Assembly (NCBI GenBank): GCA_000708835.1
Contig: DF237255.1
Span: 1 to 64,000, forward strand
Length of the DNA stretch: 64,000 bases
Reading direction: 5' to 3'
Origin: Klebsormidium nitens
Taxonomy: Eukaryota > Streptophyta > Klebsormidiophyceae > Klebsormidiales > Klebsormidiaceae
Part shown: positions 41,434 to 53,543 of the stretch, one piece after another
How the letters are laid out: each line of letters opens with the position of its first letter
How positions within the stretch are numbered: the stretch's first letter is position 1
The notes under the pieces: generated by a model
What the model saw: the letters and a program-made list of their open reading frames with translations, nothing else
What the model was told of the DNA's origin: nothing
Databases searched by the model: none
Program-made: the position numbers and the translations under genes

Positions 41434-44400
41434 ATGGCTGACATTCTGTCCTTTCTTGAGACCTGCTCCGCACAAATGATCAACCAGGACAGCAAAAGGA
41501 GGCTGCAAAAGCACGTGCAAAGTGAGCTGAGCTATTTGAGCAGGGCCACCAGCGGCGCAGGAGCGGAACTAGCTTCTGTGAGGTGAGAAAGTCATGGTAG
41601 TCTCACAATGCACAATTGTCTAGAGGAAGTTATTTCCAAATTGTTGTGTTTCTTCCATCACCTTTTTGGCCTTTTTCCCGTAAGGTAGAAGGCGCCTGCA
41701 TTCCAGCTGTTGCTTGAGTTTTGTGGTGCCGGTTGGTTTTAGTGGCCACCACCTGAGACTGACCATGTAGATTGCAATGCCAACACCTTATCCAACAATT
41801 AACGTCACTCACAACACAGGATTGCCAAGAAACATGCATCTTTGCGATGGACTGTTTGATACGATGTCTGCAGATTACCAATGCCTGTGGTTCGTTAATG
41901 TGTTTGTTCACTACCCTACTGCTTTTGTTAGGATTCATTGATGTGATTAGAATTACATTGCTTTGGTTAGAAGTTCATTGACTCTTTTCAATTTAAATTG
42001 CCCTCGCCCCTTTTATCATAGTGGTGTAGCAGGGTTGAAAGATGGTTGGCTTTTAGTTGTCTTTTTGTTCGTTTCTGCCGTTCTAAACCGCCGAGGGTCT
42101 TGGCGGAGGTCAGTACTGGCACAGGACAAACTCCTGCTCCGCCCTTCAATCACATAATGTGTTCTTGAATCTTTGCAAGCATAATAAGCAGTCTATGTGT
42201 ACTGCATGCACAGCAACTCAGAGATTCTCATGCAGTCAGCCTGGTGCTCACTTGGTTTAAAGCCAATATAATACAGTACTCTCTGTGCTTAACTAATGCT
42301 GAGACTATCTTTCTTGTTTTGAATGGGTGCACAAATATATGACAATCAGGACTAGAAGTTGTTGGTTTTGAACATGAGCCTAATGTCGAACTGCCCTTTC
42401 TTTAAACGTGCACTTCCTGACCAACGATGTATGTGCAGCAAGACAATCCAACCGGATTTTCTCATATAATGCTCTTTGAGCACACTCTGACAATGCGTTT
42501 GGTGCAATCGCAATTCTCAATCTTAATTATCTCAAAAACTTTCAACTCAAGTTGTTCCGAATTTTGTGCTCACAAGCCTGTGTCCACTCTTCATGCAGTT
42601 CCAATCTCAACCATCTTGAGGCTATCGCGTCCCTGCTCAAGCACCCCGAAATCAGCTGTGTGGTTAACATCCTTCAGACCATCAGCTTCCAGAGACAACT
42701 CCTCAGTGGTGCTGCTTCCAGCCTAAGAAACGGCACAGAGCTTTGCACCGCAGCGGTAGACCTTGTCTGCTTGTTCAGAGGCGAGCCAGCCTGGATTGTC
42801 GTATCTGCTCGCAACCCTGACTTTGTAAGCTGGAACAACCTTGGAGACGAAGAGAAGCCATCTTCTTCGACAAAGTCTTTTCACGGCCCCTCAACAACCA
42901 CCTCCGGTGCTCCCTTGACTAGCCCAGGAGCCTCGTTCAATTCTCTGAAAGAGCCATCGAAGCCAGCTGAACTTCCTTCGGAGGCTTTGAGCGCCAGTAC
43001 TCTCAGCCAGACGCGCAGGCCAAGGCCAACCCACGACACATGCTTGAAGGACCGCATTGCCGGACTGTTAGATGCGGCCAGGGGGTCAAGCCAACTCCAC
43101 AGGCCAAGCAAGATTGTCCTCTATTTCGCTCGCGGCCTGCAGGCGTCCCTTCAATCACACCTTCTGGAAACTTTTGGAGCCGTTCCTTGTGCGCTGATTA
43201 AGTCACTGGGTTTTGAGATCTCTCTAAACCCCGACCCGAGTCAAGAACGACCAACGCATTTAGGCAGCCAGGTATTGGACGCAATAGGTAGGAGGCTCTC
43301 TGCGGATATGGCCCCAGATTCAGAAGCACTGGCGTGGTCCCTGGTCGAAAGCTTTCCCAGCCCTACCCCTCCCGTCCGTCCCACATCCCCCTCAGATGAC
43401 GCCAGCAAGGGGGCTGATGGCGTCAGCAAAGAGTGGATAGTCCTGGAAGACCCTTGCGTTCCTACTGATCAGAGCCCCTGTGAAAAGGACTCCTTGGCGA
43501 GTGCCTCTGGAAGGGAGGAAGCGAACAGAGGAAGTGTGGTGGTGAGGGGAGGGTTAACTGCAACCGGGAGCAGGGTTAGGGGCCAGGTTATGAACGCGGT
43601 CCGACAGCTGGAGAATGGAGAGGGATGTGCGAACGATGGGCATTGTGCAGCAGCCGAGAATTCCACCAAACGCGGACAGCTGGAGGCGTTGCAAACGGCG
43701 CCTACGCTTGAGGGCTCGTTTGTTGCGATTGACGGCCCGGAAGGCAGCTTCGAGAGTGGGGATAGCCTGGGACCCGGAGAGACGGCGGGCGAACTAGGCC
43801 CGGGGGCAAAGAGTCCGGCCCCGTTGGAAAAAGGCTGGGTGGCGCTCCGCTTGGGGGACGACGTTTCTGCTTTTCAGTCATCCCTTGCGAACGGGCCTTC
43901 AAATCTTGGAAGCGGTTCAAGGGGTGAAGACAAGGAGTGGGTCGCCCTTTCAGCCGCTGGGCCTCAAGGGAAGGCATTGCCTAGGAGTGACGTCACCAGG
44001 GGAGATGAAAAAGGGGGCCATTGGATCGGGGTTCAGCAACCCGGGCTAACGATCAAGACTTTGGAAGCAGTCCCTGGGGAGTGGGTCGGAGTTGCACGGT
44101 CAATCACCGAGTCGGAGCAGAACATAGTCCCGGAACGGACAGACCGGAAAGGGCACGACGATACCAACGGAACGAAGGGCGATCCGTTTTCAGGAGTGCA
44201 GAAGGCGAGCAGCGTGAAAGCTGAGAAGAGAACAGAATCAAAGGAAGAGCAGAAAGAGAGTTCGAAACAGAAGAAACCAGAGAGGAACGGAATTTGGGGA
44301 AACGGAACGGAGCCAGGCGGACCAAGTAGAATGACAGCGGCGCCACAGTTGGCCCAGCTCTCTGCCGTCAGGTGTACAAAATCCGCGACATGTGGCACGA

Positions 44401-46657
44401 CCCCGGACGTCCGAAGAACGCAATCGGAAGAGCACGGGGAAGACGGTTCCGGGTTAGCCGAAGGTCGGTTCCGGACGCTTAACCGGGTTCCGCTGAGTGC
44501 TCGGCCAGCCTCATGGCCGGCGGGGTTGAAGCTGGTTAACTTAGACACGACGGCCCTGGTTGCGCTCGTCTCGGGGATAACCAACGGCGCAGCGGAGGGG
44601 CTCCGCACGATGCCGGAGCAAGTGTTCAGGGAGCGGTGGAAGGGAAACGCAGATTTTATGCGCGACCAGGTGACTGGGTGTCTTTTCGATCCATTACATT
44701 ACATTTTTTAGATTCCAAAGAACAGCCTTGCCCTTATCATGCAATCTCGGGACACAAAGCGAACCGTCTTTTGGTGTGTCTTGCTCTCAAGCCCTTTTGA
44801 TAGCCACAGTTCTCTATCAGCTGGTTCCGCCAATACTCATCAGTAGCGCCCCTTGACCGAGGGTTCTCGATTTGGTCTCGCTGACCTGTCGGTCATCTAC
44901 AAAGGTTCACATCGCGAAGGCGCTTCGTGCGCGGTGCTTCTGGGACGAATGTCAGATTTTATTATGAGCAACATCACATCACTCAGGCCCTTGTCTGTCA
45001 CTTCCCCTATCTTTTCGACGGCCACCATGCGCTGAAAGTCCTTGGTCGCCTTAGCTTGGTCACAATATCTAACACGGAGCTCCTCAACCACCGTCGAATC
45101 TGTCTAACTTCCCCTGCTTTTGATCATGTGTTTCAGTCCGCTGGCCAGCAGATCGTTTCTCACACCGCAACTTCTTCACGCCGCTGACGTCACGCACGCC
45201 TGATGTAGCTCCACCCTCCCTCTATCACGAGTCTGACCCCATTCCGCTAGCCAGCAGACTGATGACGTCACGCTCCTCTCACGTAGCTTCAACCTCGCCC
45301 TCCTCACATCGAGGCGGAGTTGTAAGATACCCACAGCTGCCCCACTTAGAATCGGTCCCCTTCCGGTGCGTGCTGATTGATGACGTCACGTTACATCTTC
45401 GAGTCGCTGACGTAACTTTGCCTTCCCTCTTCTCAGGTCGAGGCGGAGATCTAGAGTTGTAGTAGTCGCAGCTGCCCCTACTTACAAATCGGTCTTCTTC
45501 CGGTGCGAGCAGACTGACGACGTCACGTGACGTCTTCGCGCCGCTGACATTGCTTTCCCTTCCCTCCCCTCAAGTTGAGGCGGAGCTGCAGTACCCGCAG
45601 CTTCCTTACGTAGAAACGGTCCCCTCCGCTGCGAGCTGATTGACGACGTAACGTCAGTGAGCCGCTGACGTAATTGTCCCCTTTTTCTTCTTAGGTTGAG
45701 GCGGAGCTGCAGTACCCACAGCTGCCCTACTTAGAAATGGTTCTAATGTGACCAGAAAATCGCTGACGTAAGTTTCCCCTATTTCTTCTCAGGTCGAAGC
45801 GGAGCTGCAGTACCCGCAGCTGCCCTACTTAGAATCGGTCTCCGCGGACAAGGCCCTCCTGGTCACCCAGTACGTCTTGCGGGAGTTCGTTTCTATTGTG
45901 AGCGTCGTCGGGGGCGAGGAGGAGCAGGCGCGCGCGGAGCGCGTCCTCAAGCGGTGCTGGTGAGAAGCTGACAGTCGCTGCTCTTTAACCTTGCTCCGTT
46001 GATGGCTGACCTTGGCCGTTGCTTTTTTCGATCGTAACTCCAGTCAAGGCGTCTTTTAAGCCAAAGTGCTCAACGGGTTGAACACCTCGCGAAACCTGCT
46101 GCTTCATGGCTGGACTTGACTGGCCTCGCTTCCTCGTTCTCCGCTTTCGAGGCGTCGATTCTACTGAAGAGTGAGAAACGGTTTGATGGTTATCGTTGGC
46201 CCAGGGTCAAAGTGGCAGTTCCCTGGTGCATCGAGTCGACTAATCTCAGAATGCTGTTCCTCTGGGGCTCCATACTCTCAAAACTTGCTCGTCAACGTGC
46301 ATTTCTATGCAGAAACGCGTGCAGCATGGGTACGGAGGCATTACGGTTCTGAAGGTGAAGCTAGTCGAACAGAGCACACATTGCCTTTTGTCGGCACAAA
46401 AAATTGCGTTCGCAACGAATTTTTGAGCCCGCGTTGTTTAAACTCTCAGGCTCATCGCGGACAGTCCCTCGGACCGCCTCCGCAGCCTGTCCCCCAGCCG
46501 GGCAATCAAAGCGCGCCACGTGGCGATCTTCGGCACGGCGGACGCCTGGTCCTGTCCGACGCTCACCTCGAACGCGGCATTCGCGAGAGCCGTCCAAAAG
46601 CAGGGGGTGCCGCTCTGGGTCCTGGAGCACCGCCCGAGTGCGCTTGTGGGCTGCTGA
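41434..46657 (+). CDS. DUF1308 protein (C7orf25/UPF0415 family)
   Basis: The family is widespread in eukaryotes and its function is not established. Four exons join in frame to 864 residues: 41434-41582, 42599-44669, 45793-45959 and 46450-46657. Exon 1 starts MADILSFLETCSAQM and gives an N-terminal helix. Exon 2 holds SNLNHLEAIASLLKHPE, then a long polar insert (about 43210-44500) rich in Ser, Gly, Glu and Pro, then LVNLDTTALVALVSGITNG, which matches the family VNLDITTLIAYVS motif. Exon 4 encodes LIADSPSDRLRSLSPSR, HVAIFGTADAW and TSNAAFARAVQKQGV, matching the family C-terminus (PDQPSERALRL, IFGTGD). Animal members are about 420 residues; the insert explains the extra length. Neighbouring TMEM17 shares its promoter region. 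Confidence 0.9.
45300..45745 (+). repeat. Four acceptor-side echoes of DUF1308 exon 3
   Basis: Exon 3 starts at 45793 (VEAELQYPQLPYLESV). Copies align at GAGGCGGA positions 45311, 45440, 45577 and 45698 (spacings 129, 137, 121 and 98). The 45698 and 45577 copies keep the frame VEAELQYPQLPYLE or close to it. Each spacer repeats a GCTGACGT element and a pyrimidine tract. More decayed units seem to extend back to about 45140. Confidence 0.92.
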
Positions 46658-49012
46658 CACGTGGCGCTTGCGGGGGGCTGACACGTGTCAGGATCAGTGG
46701 AACGTCGAAAGGCTGGACGCCGAGATAAGGATGTTGAGAGCATGTACGGCAGTAAGATGTAGGTCTGGTGCGAGTAGCCTCGTAGAAATGCACAAGAGAG
46801 AGCGCAAGTAACAGCTTTTCGAAACAGAGCAGGTTCAGCGACGGTAACAAAGACGGTGAGGTAGATGTACAGTGGCTCGCCTTAGGAGGCAGATGCTTCA
46901 CGAAAATTGTAAAGTGTGCTCGCGGATGCTACATTTGGAACTGGCGTGCAGAAATAGGACTGCGGTTCAACCGACGAGGGGCCAAAAGATGGTTGAGACC
47001 ACGCAGCACTGTAAGAGCGGACTCGCCACGATACTTATACTCTAGCTTGAGGGAAGAGAATTCTCTGTTAGGAGGCAAGTTTGCCCGAGAAAACGATAGA
47101 ACGAGAATAGTTGTTCGATTGTGAGCCAGCGAGACCCTGTACTGAGGAAACAATTGAGGCAGTTTTTTCCTTGAAGGACGATCCGAGGCCGGGCTCGTTC
47201 GCGTAGCCAGCCCGAGCTTCAGAAGGCTAGGTGTGAACATCGAGGGCCGACTGTCAGTATCTTTTTAATGAGCGAAGGTCTACACTTTTGGTGACGTTCT
47301 TACCTTGAACCTTGCAAGAACCGTCCTCGAAATTAAGTAATGGTGTAAGCGCGTTCGTTGGATTGGATCGAATGCAGGAACTCCGCTTGCTTGGATCTCT
47401 GACTGTATCAACCAGACATGAAGGCCTTGTAAGCGCATCATATTTGCTTTGATTCTGGAAGCTTTCGGACTGCATGGAGCGTGGATCTTCTCGCGCATCC
47501 TAAGTTCCAAGGTTGCATGCACAATGCGAGCGGATCGAGCTCCGAGTGAGCACACACACTAAATCTCTAGCTGCGTGCAATTCATCATGATCCGATCTGG
47601 CCCAGAACGCGCTCCTGACGCATGTTTGCGGGCAGTCATCTTTTTATTTAACTCGAGAGATCCACAAACGTAATCAAACGCGCCGGCATACATGCGTAAA
47701 TCGTCATCGTACTGGACTCCGTCCACCAGTATTGTTGGCGCATGGTGCGAACTGAGCTGAGTCCGATCCCCCTCAACAAGAAAGTAGCAAACATCAATTT
47801 GAAGATAGCTGAGTAGCTTGTGTTGCCAATGACATTTAAACATGCAGAACAGAATTCCAATAGCCGAATTCCTGCACATGATTAACAACATAATCACAGT
47901 AACAATATTTGACTGTGTGTGGTGATTCTGAAGCTCGGGCGGGTTAGTGCGTGAGTTTCTACGGTGTTTCTACGTACAAGCTAGCCGCTTCGTAAGAATC
48001 ATGCGCACCCGTACGCTTGGATTCAAGTTCTGTGCCTAAGAAACCAAGTCAAAGTAAACCCTGAGGGTTAGTAGAGATTGTTGCAATTAAATCTGATCAT
48101 TGTTTCAGAATCCAGGCTCGTTCGCAGCTTGCACCTCTTGGCGACCTGATTCGCCTTTGTCATCCTACTCTGTGATAAGTTTGCAGCTGTTATTCGGGTA
48201 AACTGTCTTTGACCCCTCACGCTATCAGACGGCCATTCCAATCCTTAAGAGATCTCGTTGGCCTCCTAAGTCCAATCCTGCGACAGAAAGGAAAGAAGAG
48301 AAGCTCAGAGATCTCGAGCTTGAAAGAGCGAGGAATGTAAAGATAAAAACTCTCAAAAAGCTGAGGGTCTCAGTCCATACTCCCGTCATATCGTCCTTGT
48401 ATCGATGGAGTCCTCCTCTTCATCACAACTCCATGATTCTGATTTGTCCAAAAAAGCTTATCCCGTGGGTTAACTTCAGTCAGCAGCTCCGAAATAAGGA
48501 CATTTATGGCGACATCCCCACTGCGAGAGTGTTCTGGATCTTTACTATGCTAATCACCCAGTTTCTTGTGCTGTTGCGACGGTGACAAGTGGGCGCCGGT
48601 GGGATTGGCAATTTTCAAAATCCAGAATTACGTAAGACAATCGAGCAATAGCTGGGCTTTGCGAAACCCCGATTCGAAGGCAACCGCCGCACGCCTTCAT
48701 AGGAACACATTAGCCACACAAACACTTGGCAGCTAAGAAAGCGTCCAAAAACCAGCAAACAGCTGACGGCATAAGTCGGAGCCCAAGGGCGTTCAACTGA
48801 TCCACAAAACTGTTTCGCTACTAACCAAACCTGGTTAACGGCCGTTGACCAGAACCTGATCAGCAAAAGAGCATCTAACGCGTGTCTAACCAGGCTTGGT
48901 TAGGTGTGGTTTTCTCCTGTAGCTTGTACCCACTGATTTGTGCCAACTAAAAATCAGGGCAACAATTAGACAAGCGCCGGGAGCTTACGTGGCATCAATG
49001 GCTATCACCAGT
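46658..49012. other. Intergenic region between convergent genes
   Basis: About 2.35 kb between the DUF1308 stop and the tectonin stop. The open frames have no family signature. No RNA gene or array was recognised. Confidence 0.45.
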
Positions 49013-52000
49013 TTACACTGTATATCTGTACACCTTGCCGTTCTTGTCCAGGCCCCAGACGGTGGGGTAACCCGCGCTGATGGCCGAGAGGGATCCCTCT
49101 TCCTTGAACCAAGCGCCCGTTTCACTCGTGTTCATAACCCAGCGGAAGATGCTGCCTTTGGCGTCCACCGCCCATACTCCGCACAGACCAGTGGAAATCT
49201 GGACGGGATATCCAGAATCAGGGATTCGAGGAGATTATTTTGGGCTCTAAAACTTGAAGCAAAAGAAGACTGAACCGAAAGAACTCTTTTTTCTTTTAAA
49301 TCTTGCGCGGATTTCGCTCCTGTTGGGATCCAACGGTACCCTCCGCCTTTGGCGTCTACCGCCCACAGACCGCACAGGCCAGTGGAAATGTGGACGGAAT
49401 TTCGCAAGCAGGGGGTTAGCGTGTGATTTTGGGCTCAAAGAATTGAAGTATAAAAAGACTGAGGATCTGAGTTAGGTCTCGAAGGTTGCTGCCAGGACGT
49501 TGAGACAAAAAGGTGGTTGAGACAGCCAATCTTAGGGTACTGCTGTGCATCGTTGGGAACCGGATACACGGTGAAGGAACCGTAAACGTGTTCCCGGTAC
49601 AAGCCAGCTTGATAACCGGGGGAGCCTCAGACAGTGCCTTCTTAGACAAAACGACCTCGTTCATCTCAAGTGGCTGTAGGATGCCAATAAAGGTCGTGAA
49701 AGGGGGCTGAGGGTGCCGTTCTGAATGGTCCGGAGACGCGCTCTAGGGTCTACGATCGAACGCTTCAAAAGGGCATTGGAGAAGCTGGTAAAGGGACACA
49801 GGCAGGATCCGAAGATCTGTCTACAGACCTCGTTACTGGCCAATCTGTGGCCTTCTATCAAGACATTGTGGTTTACATCCGGTTAAATGCCCGTTGACCA
49901 AGTACGTTAATCAACGAGGAAATATCTGTGGCTGATTCGATGCCCTTCTATCGAAGAACGTGGTTCACGTCCGCTTAATTGCACCTTAACCAAGCATGAT
50001 ACCTGAAGAGAAAGATTTCGTTCAGTGCCTTCTATCGAAAGAACGTGGAACGTCCGGTTAACTGCCCGTTGACCGAGTACGAAAAAGGAAAAGAGAGAAG
50101 GGATTATTTGGCACCTGCTTGACACTGTCGCGCCCCTCGGGCCCGGGGACGTACACCCACCGCCCCGAGAAGCGTCGGTACACCTTCTTTAATTCGCCCA
50201 GTTGGATGCCCCAGAGGTCGCCGTAATCGTTGGTGTCAATCGCGTCCAGCAAGCCGTCGAGCTGGATCCACTTGCCTGCAGCATGACACCAGTTTCATGC
50301 AACGCCGCTTATTATCACTTAAGCTGACTTTGGGGTCAGAAGCTGCTCAAAGCACATGCCCGTTGTTACTAGGATCATGCAAGGATTCAACTGTGCTAGC
50401 GCTCGACCGTTCAAAGAAATTAATTGAAGGACCGACAGACCTTGTTGGCGCAGCACCGGTGTCAAACAATGGGTCTGGAATGAAGGGAACAGGGACCGTA
50501 AACCTAACGTGGTTAGTCTCTGGTTCAGTGCTCTTCTACTCAAAAGAAACTTGGTTTACGTTTGGTCGATCGCCCGTAGATCAAGCTTAGTTAAGGGCGA
50601 TAACTTTCTGTCAAAACCGAAAGGGCGACACTGAGTTGTTACATTCTTGCCAATCTTCATTGCAGCCCCTCTGAGAAGAGCATCCGCATGGAAACTGGTA
50701 CGCCCCTCTTTCTCGAGAAGTGAACAGGCGTGCATGTAGCAACAAGGGGCTGTTCGGTTGTGAATATCACCAAAAAGACGCTGGAACATAGCTTGCTCAT
50801 AGGCGATATTGCCATTTTTATCAGAGCCATCAATCTCTGTTTGCGGTCGACTTGGACCCTGATTTCGAACGATCTGTCCCTAGTCTCGAGAGGTTGACCT
50901 TCACCCCTCTTGACACCGTCCGAAAGAGGATCTGGGTCGGGAAGAGGTCCGATGATTATCAGATTTAAGACTGGTCAATAAGGCTGATATCAACCTCCGC
51001 TAGGGAACTGAACTTCGAGGCTCTCCTTCTAACCGGATCAGAGCTTGACAGAGGAGAAATCTCGAGTCCGCACACCTTCTCCCTGGTACTTGAAGATCTG
51101 GCGTTTCGTGTCGATGACGTACACGTCTTGCCCGGAGGCCACGTGGGCGATTTTCCCGCTGCCGGGCATTGGAGTGACCTCAACAAACTCCGGGGCGGCT
51201 TCGTCCCTGCCAAACCACGGGCCAAAAACAGGTTATGACTCGGTTATGATTCGGTTAACGTCTTGTTTTCGCTGACAAGTGACTGCTTACGAAGAAGTAA
51301 TGCTTTGCTGATTGGGGTTTGATAAACTGCTTCCAAGCAGTGTACAAACCGTCAACCTGAGCCGCGACTGGTGAGTAACCGACTTGAACCCACCCAAAAT
51401 TCTTTCCCGGACAATTGCGCAAACGGTAACAAAAGGAGCCCCTAATCACGAGCCCCTAATCACGATTGATTGAAGGGCTGGTACCAAAATCGAATCAGGT
51501 TCCCCTGGTTGAAGGGCTCTTGACCAGCCAGAAAACAAGCCTGGTTAACACTGGTAACTTCTTGTGTAAGAAGTTTACCAACTTACCACTGGTACAGCTG
51601 ATTCTGTCTGTCAACAGCCCACATGCCGCTAAATCCGGCCGAAACCTGCGCCATCTTCCCAGTTGCCTGGCTCCATTCAGTGCCGTCGAACAGATATACG
51701 TTGTTCGCAGTATCGGTGCCCACTACCGTTTTCTCGTCCCCACTGCTGATGGTTTTGAGGCCGCCCGGCATCTGGGTCCAGCCCATGCTGATTGGGGACG
51801 CCTGCAGAAAGGGGTTTGCAGTTCAAATGTCTGCCCGGTGACTGAATCTAAAATCAGTGCTAGCTCATGCTAATAGGGGATGCCTGCAGAAAGTAAGGGA
51901 TTTGCAGTCAAAAAGTCCGCTCGTTTGCTGGTTCCAAATCGAGTCCAGCCCATGCGGCTGATTGGGGACGCCTGCAGAGAGGAGTTTGAGTCAGAAACTC

Positions 52001-53543
52001 TGCTCGGGTACTGGTTCTGAAGTCGGGTCCAGCTCAGGCTGATTGGGGTCACCTGTAGAAAGAAATCTATGGTGCAGAGTCCGCTTGGTTACATGTTCTG
52101 AAGCGCGGTCCAGCTCATGCTAGTTGGACATGCCTGCAGAAAGGGGTTTGCAGTCAAAAAGTCTGCTCGGTTACTGGTTCTGTAATTGGGTTTAGCCAAT
52201 GCTAATTGGGGATGCCCACAGAAAGGGGTTTGCAGTCTACAAGTCTGCCCGGTTACTGGCTTCGAGATTGGGTTTAGCCAATGCTGAGTGGGGCAGCCAC
52301 CAGAAAGGAGTCTGCAGTCAAAAAGTCCGCTCGTTCACTGGCTCCCAAATTGGTGCTAGCTCATGCTGAATGGCACGCCTGCAGAAAGGAGTCTATGGCA
52401 GGGAATCCGCTTGGTTACTTGTTCTGAAGTTGGGTCCAGCTCATGCTGATTGCGGACGCCTGTAGAAAGGAGTCTATGGTGAAGATTCCGCTCGGTTACT
52501 TGTTCTGAAGTCGGAGTCTCGCCCATGCTGATCAGGGACACCTGCAGCTTAGGAGTCTGCATCTGAAACGTACTGTGCTCATAACAGTCAAGCCCGGTCA
52601 CTTGTGAGTTCTTCGTCCAAGGTTTTTCAGAGGCAGTTAGATCTCTGAAGAAAGGAGATCAGGGTGCATTACCCACTTTGGGGTTTCAAACTCCAATTTT
52701 GACCAGCATTGGTGCAGATCAGATTTTTGCTTACGAACACATGAGCAGGGTGCAAAAGTGAGTTGCTTCAGCCTGAAGGCACTAAGGAGAGTCCTGGCGC
52801 AATTCTGATCATGCAATTCAGGAAGAACCACAAATCTTACAAAGCCAATTTAGGGAGGCTGCCTATCGCATTTCTGAACAGGCATTGTCAAATGACCAAG
52901 AATTGGCCGTTGCCCAAATCAAGCTGAAACCTTTGGGGTAGGGTGTTGGGTTGGGATAATTGGTTTGATTGACCCTCACATTTGAACCCGTCAATTTCAA
53001 ATTGAAAGGAAATGCAATGCAACAGCCAAAAGCTCAAGCGAGCCCGTAAGAATCCAATGCCAATCCAGTCAATGCCAGATACACGAATTCCAGCAATTCT
53101 CTAAAATAACGTCCTCCAGTCGTCCGCTGCGCATTGGGATCTCATCCAGCCGCATTCCCCTGTAGCGGCGCTTCTTCAGCCCCCGGTTCTGCGTCCGCAA
53201 AGCTAGAATTTCTCAGCAGAAGGGCAAGTTCTGGACCTGCTGAACTTGTTTAAAGAACCTGGTTAAAGAACCTGGTTAGAGAACCTGCTCAAGGTCAGCC
53301 GTTCCGGCACCCACTCACCTTGACTTTGCTTCCTCTGCAAGGAAAGGCCTCAACTGGCGCGTACTGGATCTTCCGGCCCCACATATTCCCGCGGCAAACA
53401 AGCTCCCTGCCGGCATTGCTGCCGCGCACATTGACACCGTCTGCATTTTGAGCGCCCGCCGCAGCAGACGACGACGCTGTTCTGGCAAAGGGCGCGGCAG
53501 ACTGCCCGCAAAAGCGGGCGACGCTCAGGGATGAGGCCATCAT
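49013..53543 (-). CDS. Tectonin beta-propeller repeat protein
   Basis: Tectonin repeats build six-bladed propellers that bind lipids, glycans or proteins; the target here is unknown. Supported exons: 53543-53319 (start), about 53188-53111 (donor uncertain), 51801-51587, 51206-51076, 50275-50115 and 49198-49013. Phases agree across the last four. Repeats are visible as VSAGFSGMWAVDRQNQLYQW, HVASGQDVYVIDTKRQIFKY, AIDTNDYGDLWGIQLGELKK, TGLCGVWAVDAKGSIFRW and ISAGYPTVWGLDKNGKVYRY, with the typical G-x-x-W/V-x-x-D and W/Y spacing. Total length is roughly 330 residues. The first exon (MMASSLSVARFCGQS, Ser/Ala/Arg-rich, few acids) could be an organelle transit peptide. The segment 52620-53110 may hide a further exon. 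Confidence 0.8.
49319..49398 (-). repeat. Acceptor-side echo of the last tectonin exon
   Basis: The segment containing CCGCCTTTGGCGTCTACCGC and CCAGTGGAAATGTGGACGG copies the start of the functional last exon (49145-49205), 191 bases 5' of it on the minus strand. It still reads TGLCGLWAVDAKGG with its AG acceptor changed. Confidence 0.85.
49850..50085. repeat. Intronic direct repeats, about 85-93 bp
   Basis: A unit containing CCTTCTATCGAA, CGTGG, CGTCCGGTTAA and GCCCGTTGACC occurs near 49851, 49944 and 50029. A more diverged copy sits near 50530-50590. All lie in tectonin introns; no exon piece was recognised in them. Confidence 0.65.
51860..52610 (-). repeat. Array of 82-bp acceptor-side echoes in tectonin intron 2
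   Basis: The functional exon starts at 51801 on the minus strand (ASPISMGWTQMPGG). Its acceptor and first 20-30 bases recur at GCTGATT-type positions 51869, 51957, 52038, 52119, 52201, 52283, 52365, 52445 and 52527 (functional copy 51787). Spacing is 80-88 bases. Most units keep the CTTTCTGCAG acceptor. Units also share GTTACTGGTTCTGAA-type intron text. This is the most regular array in the window. Confidence 0.93.
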
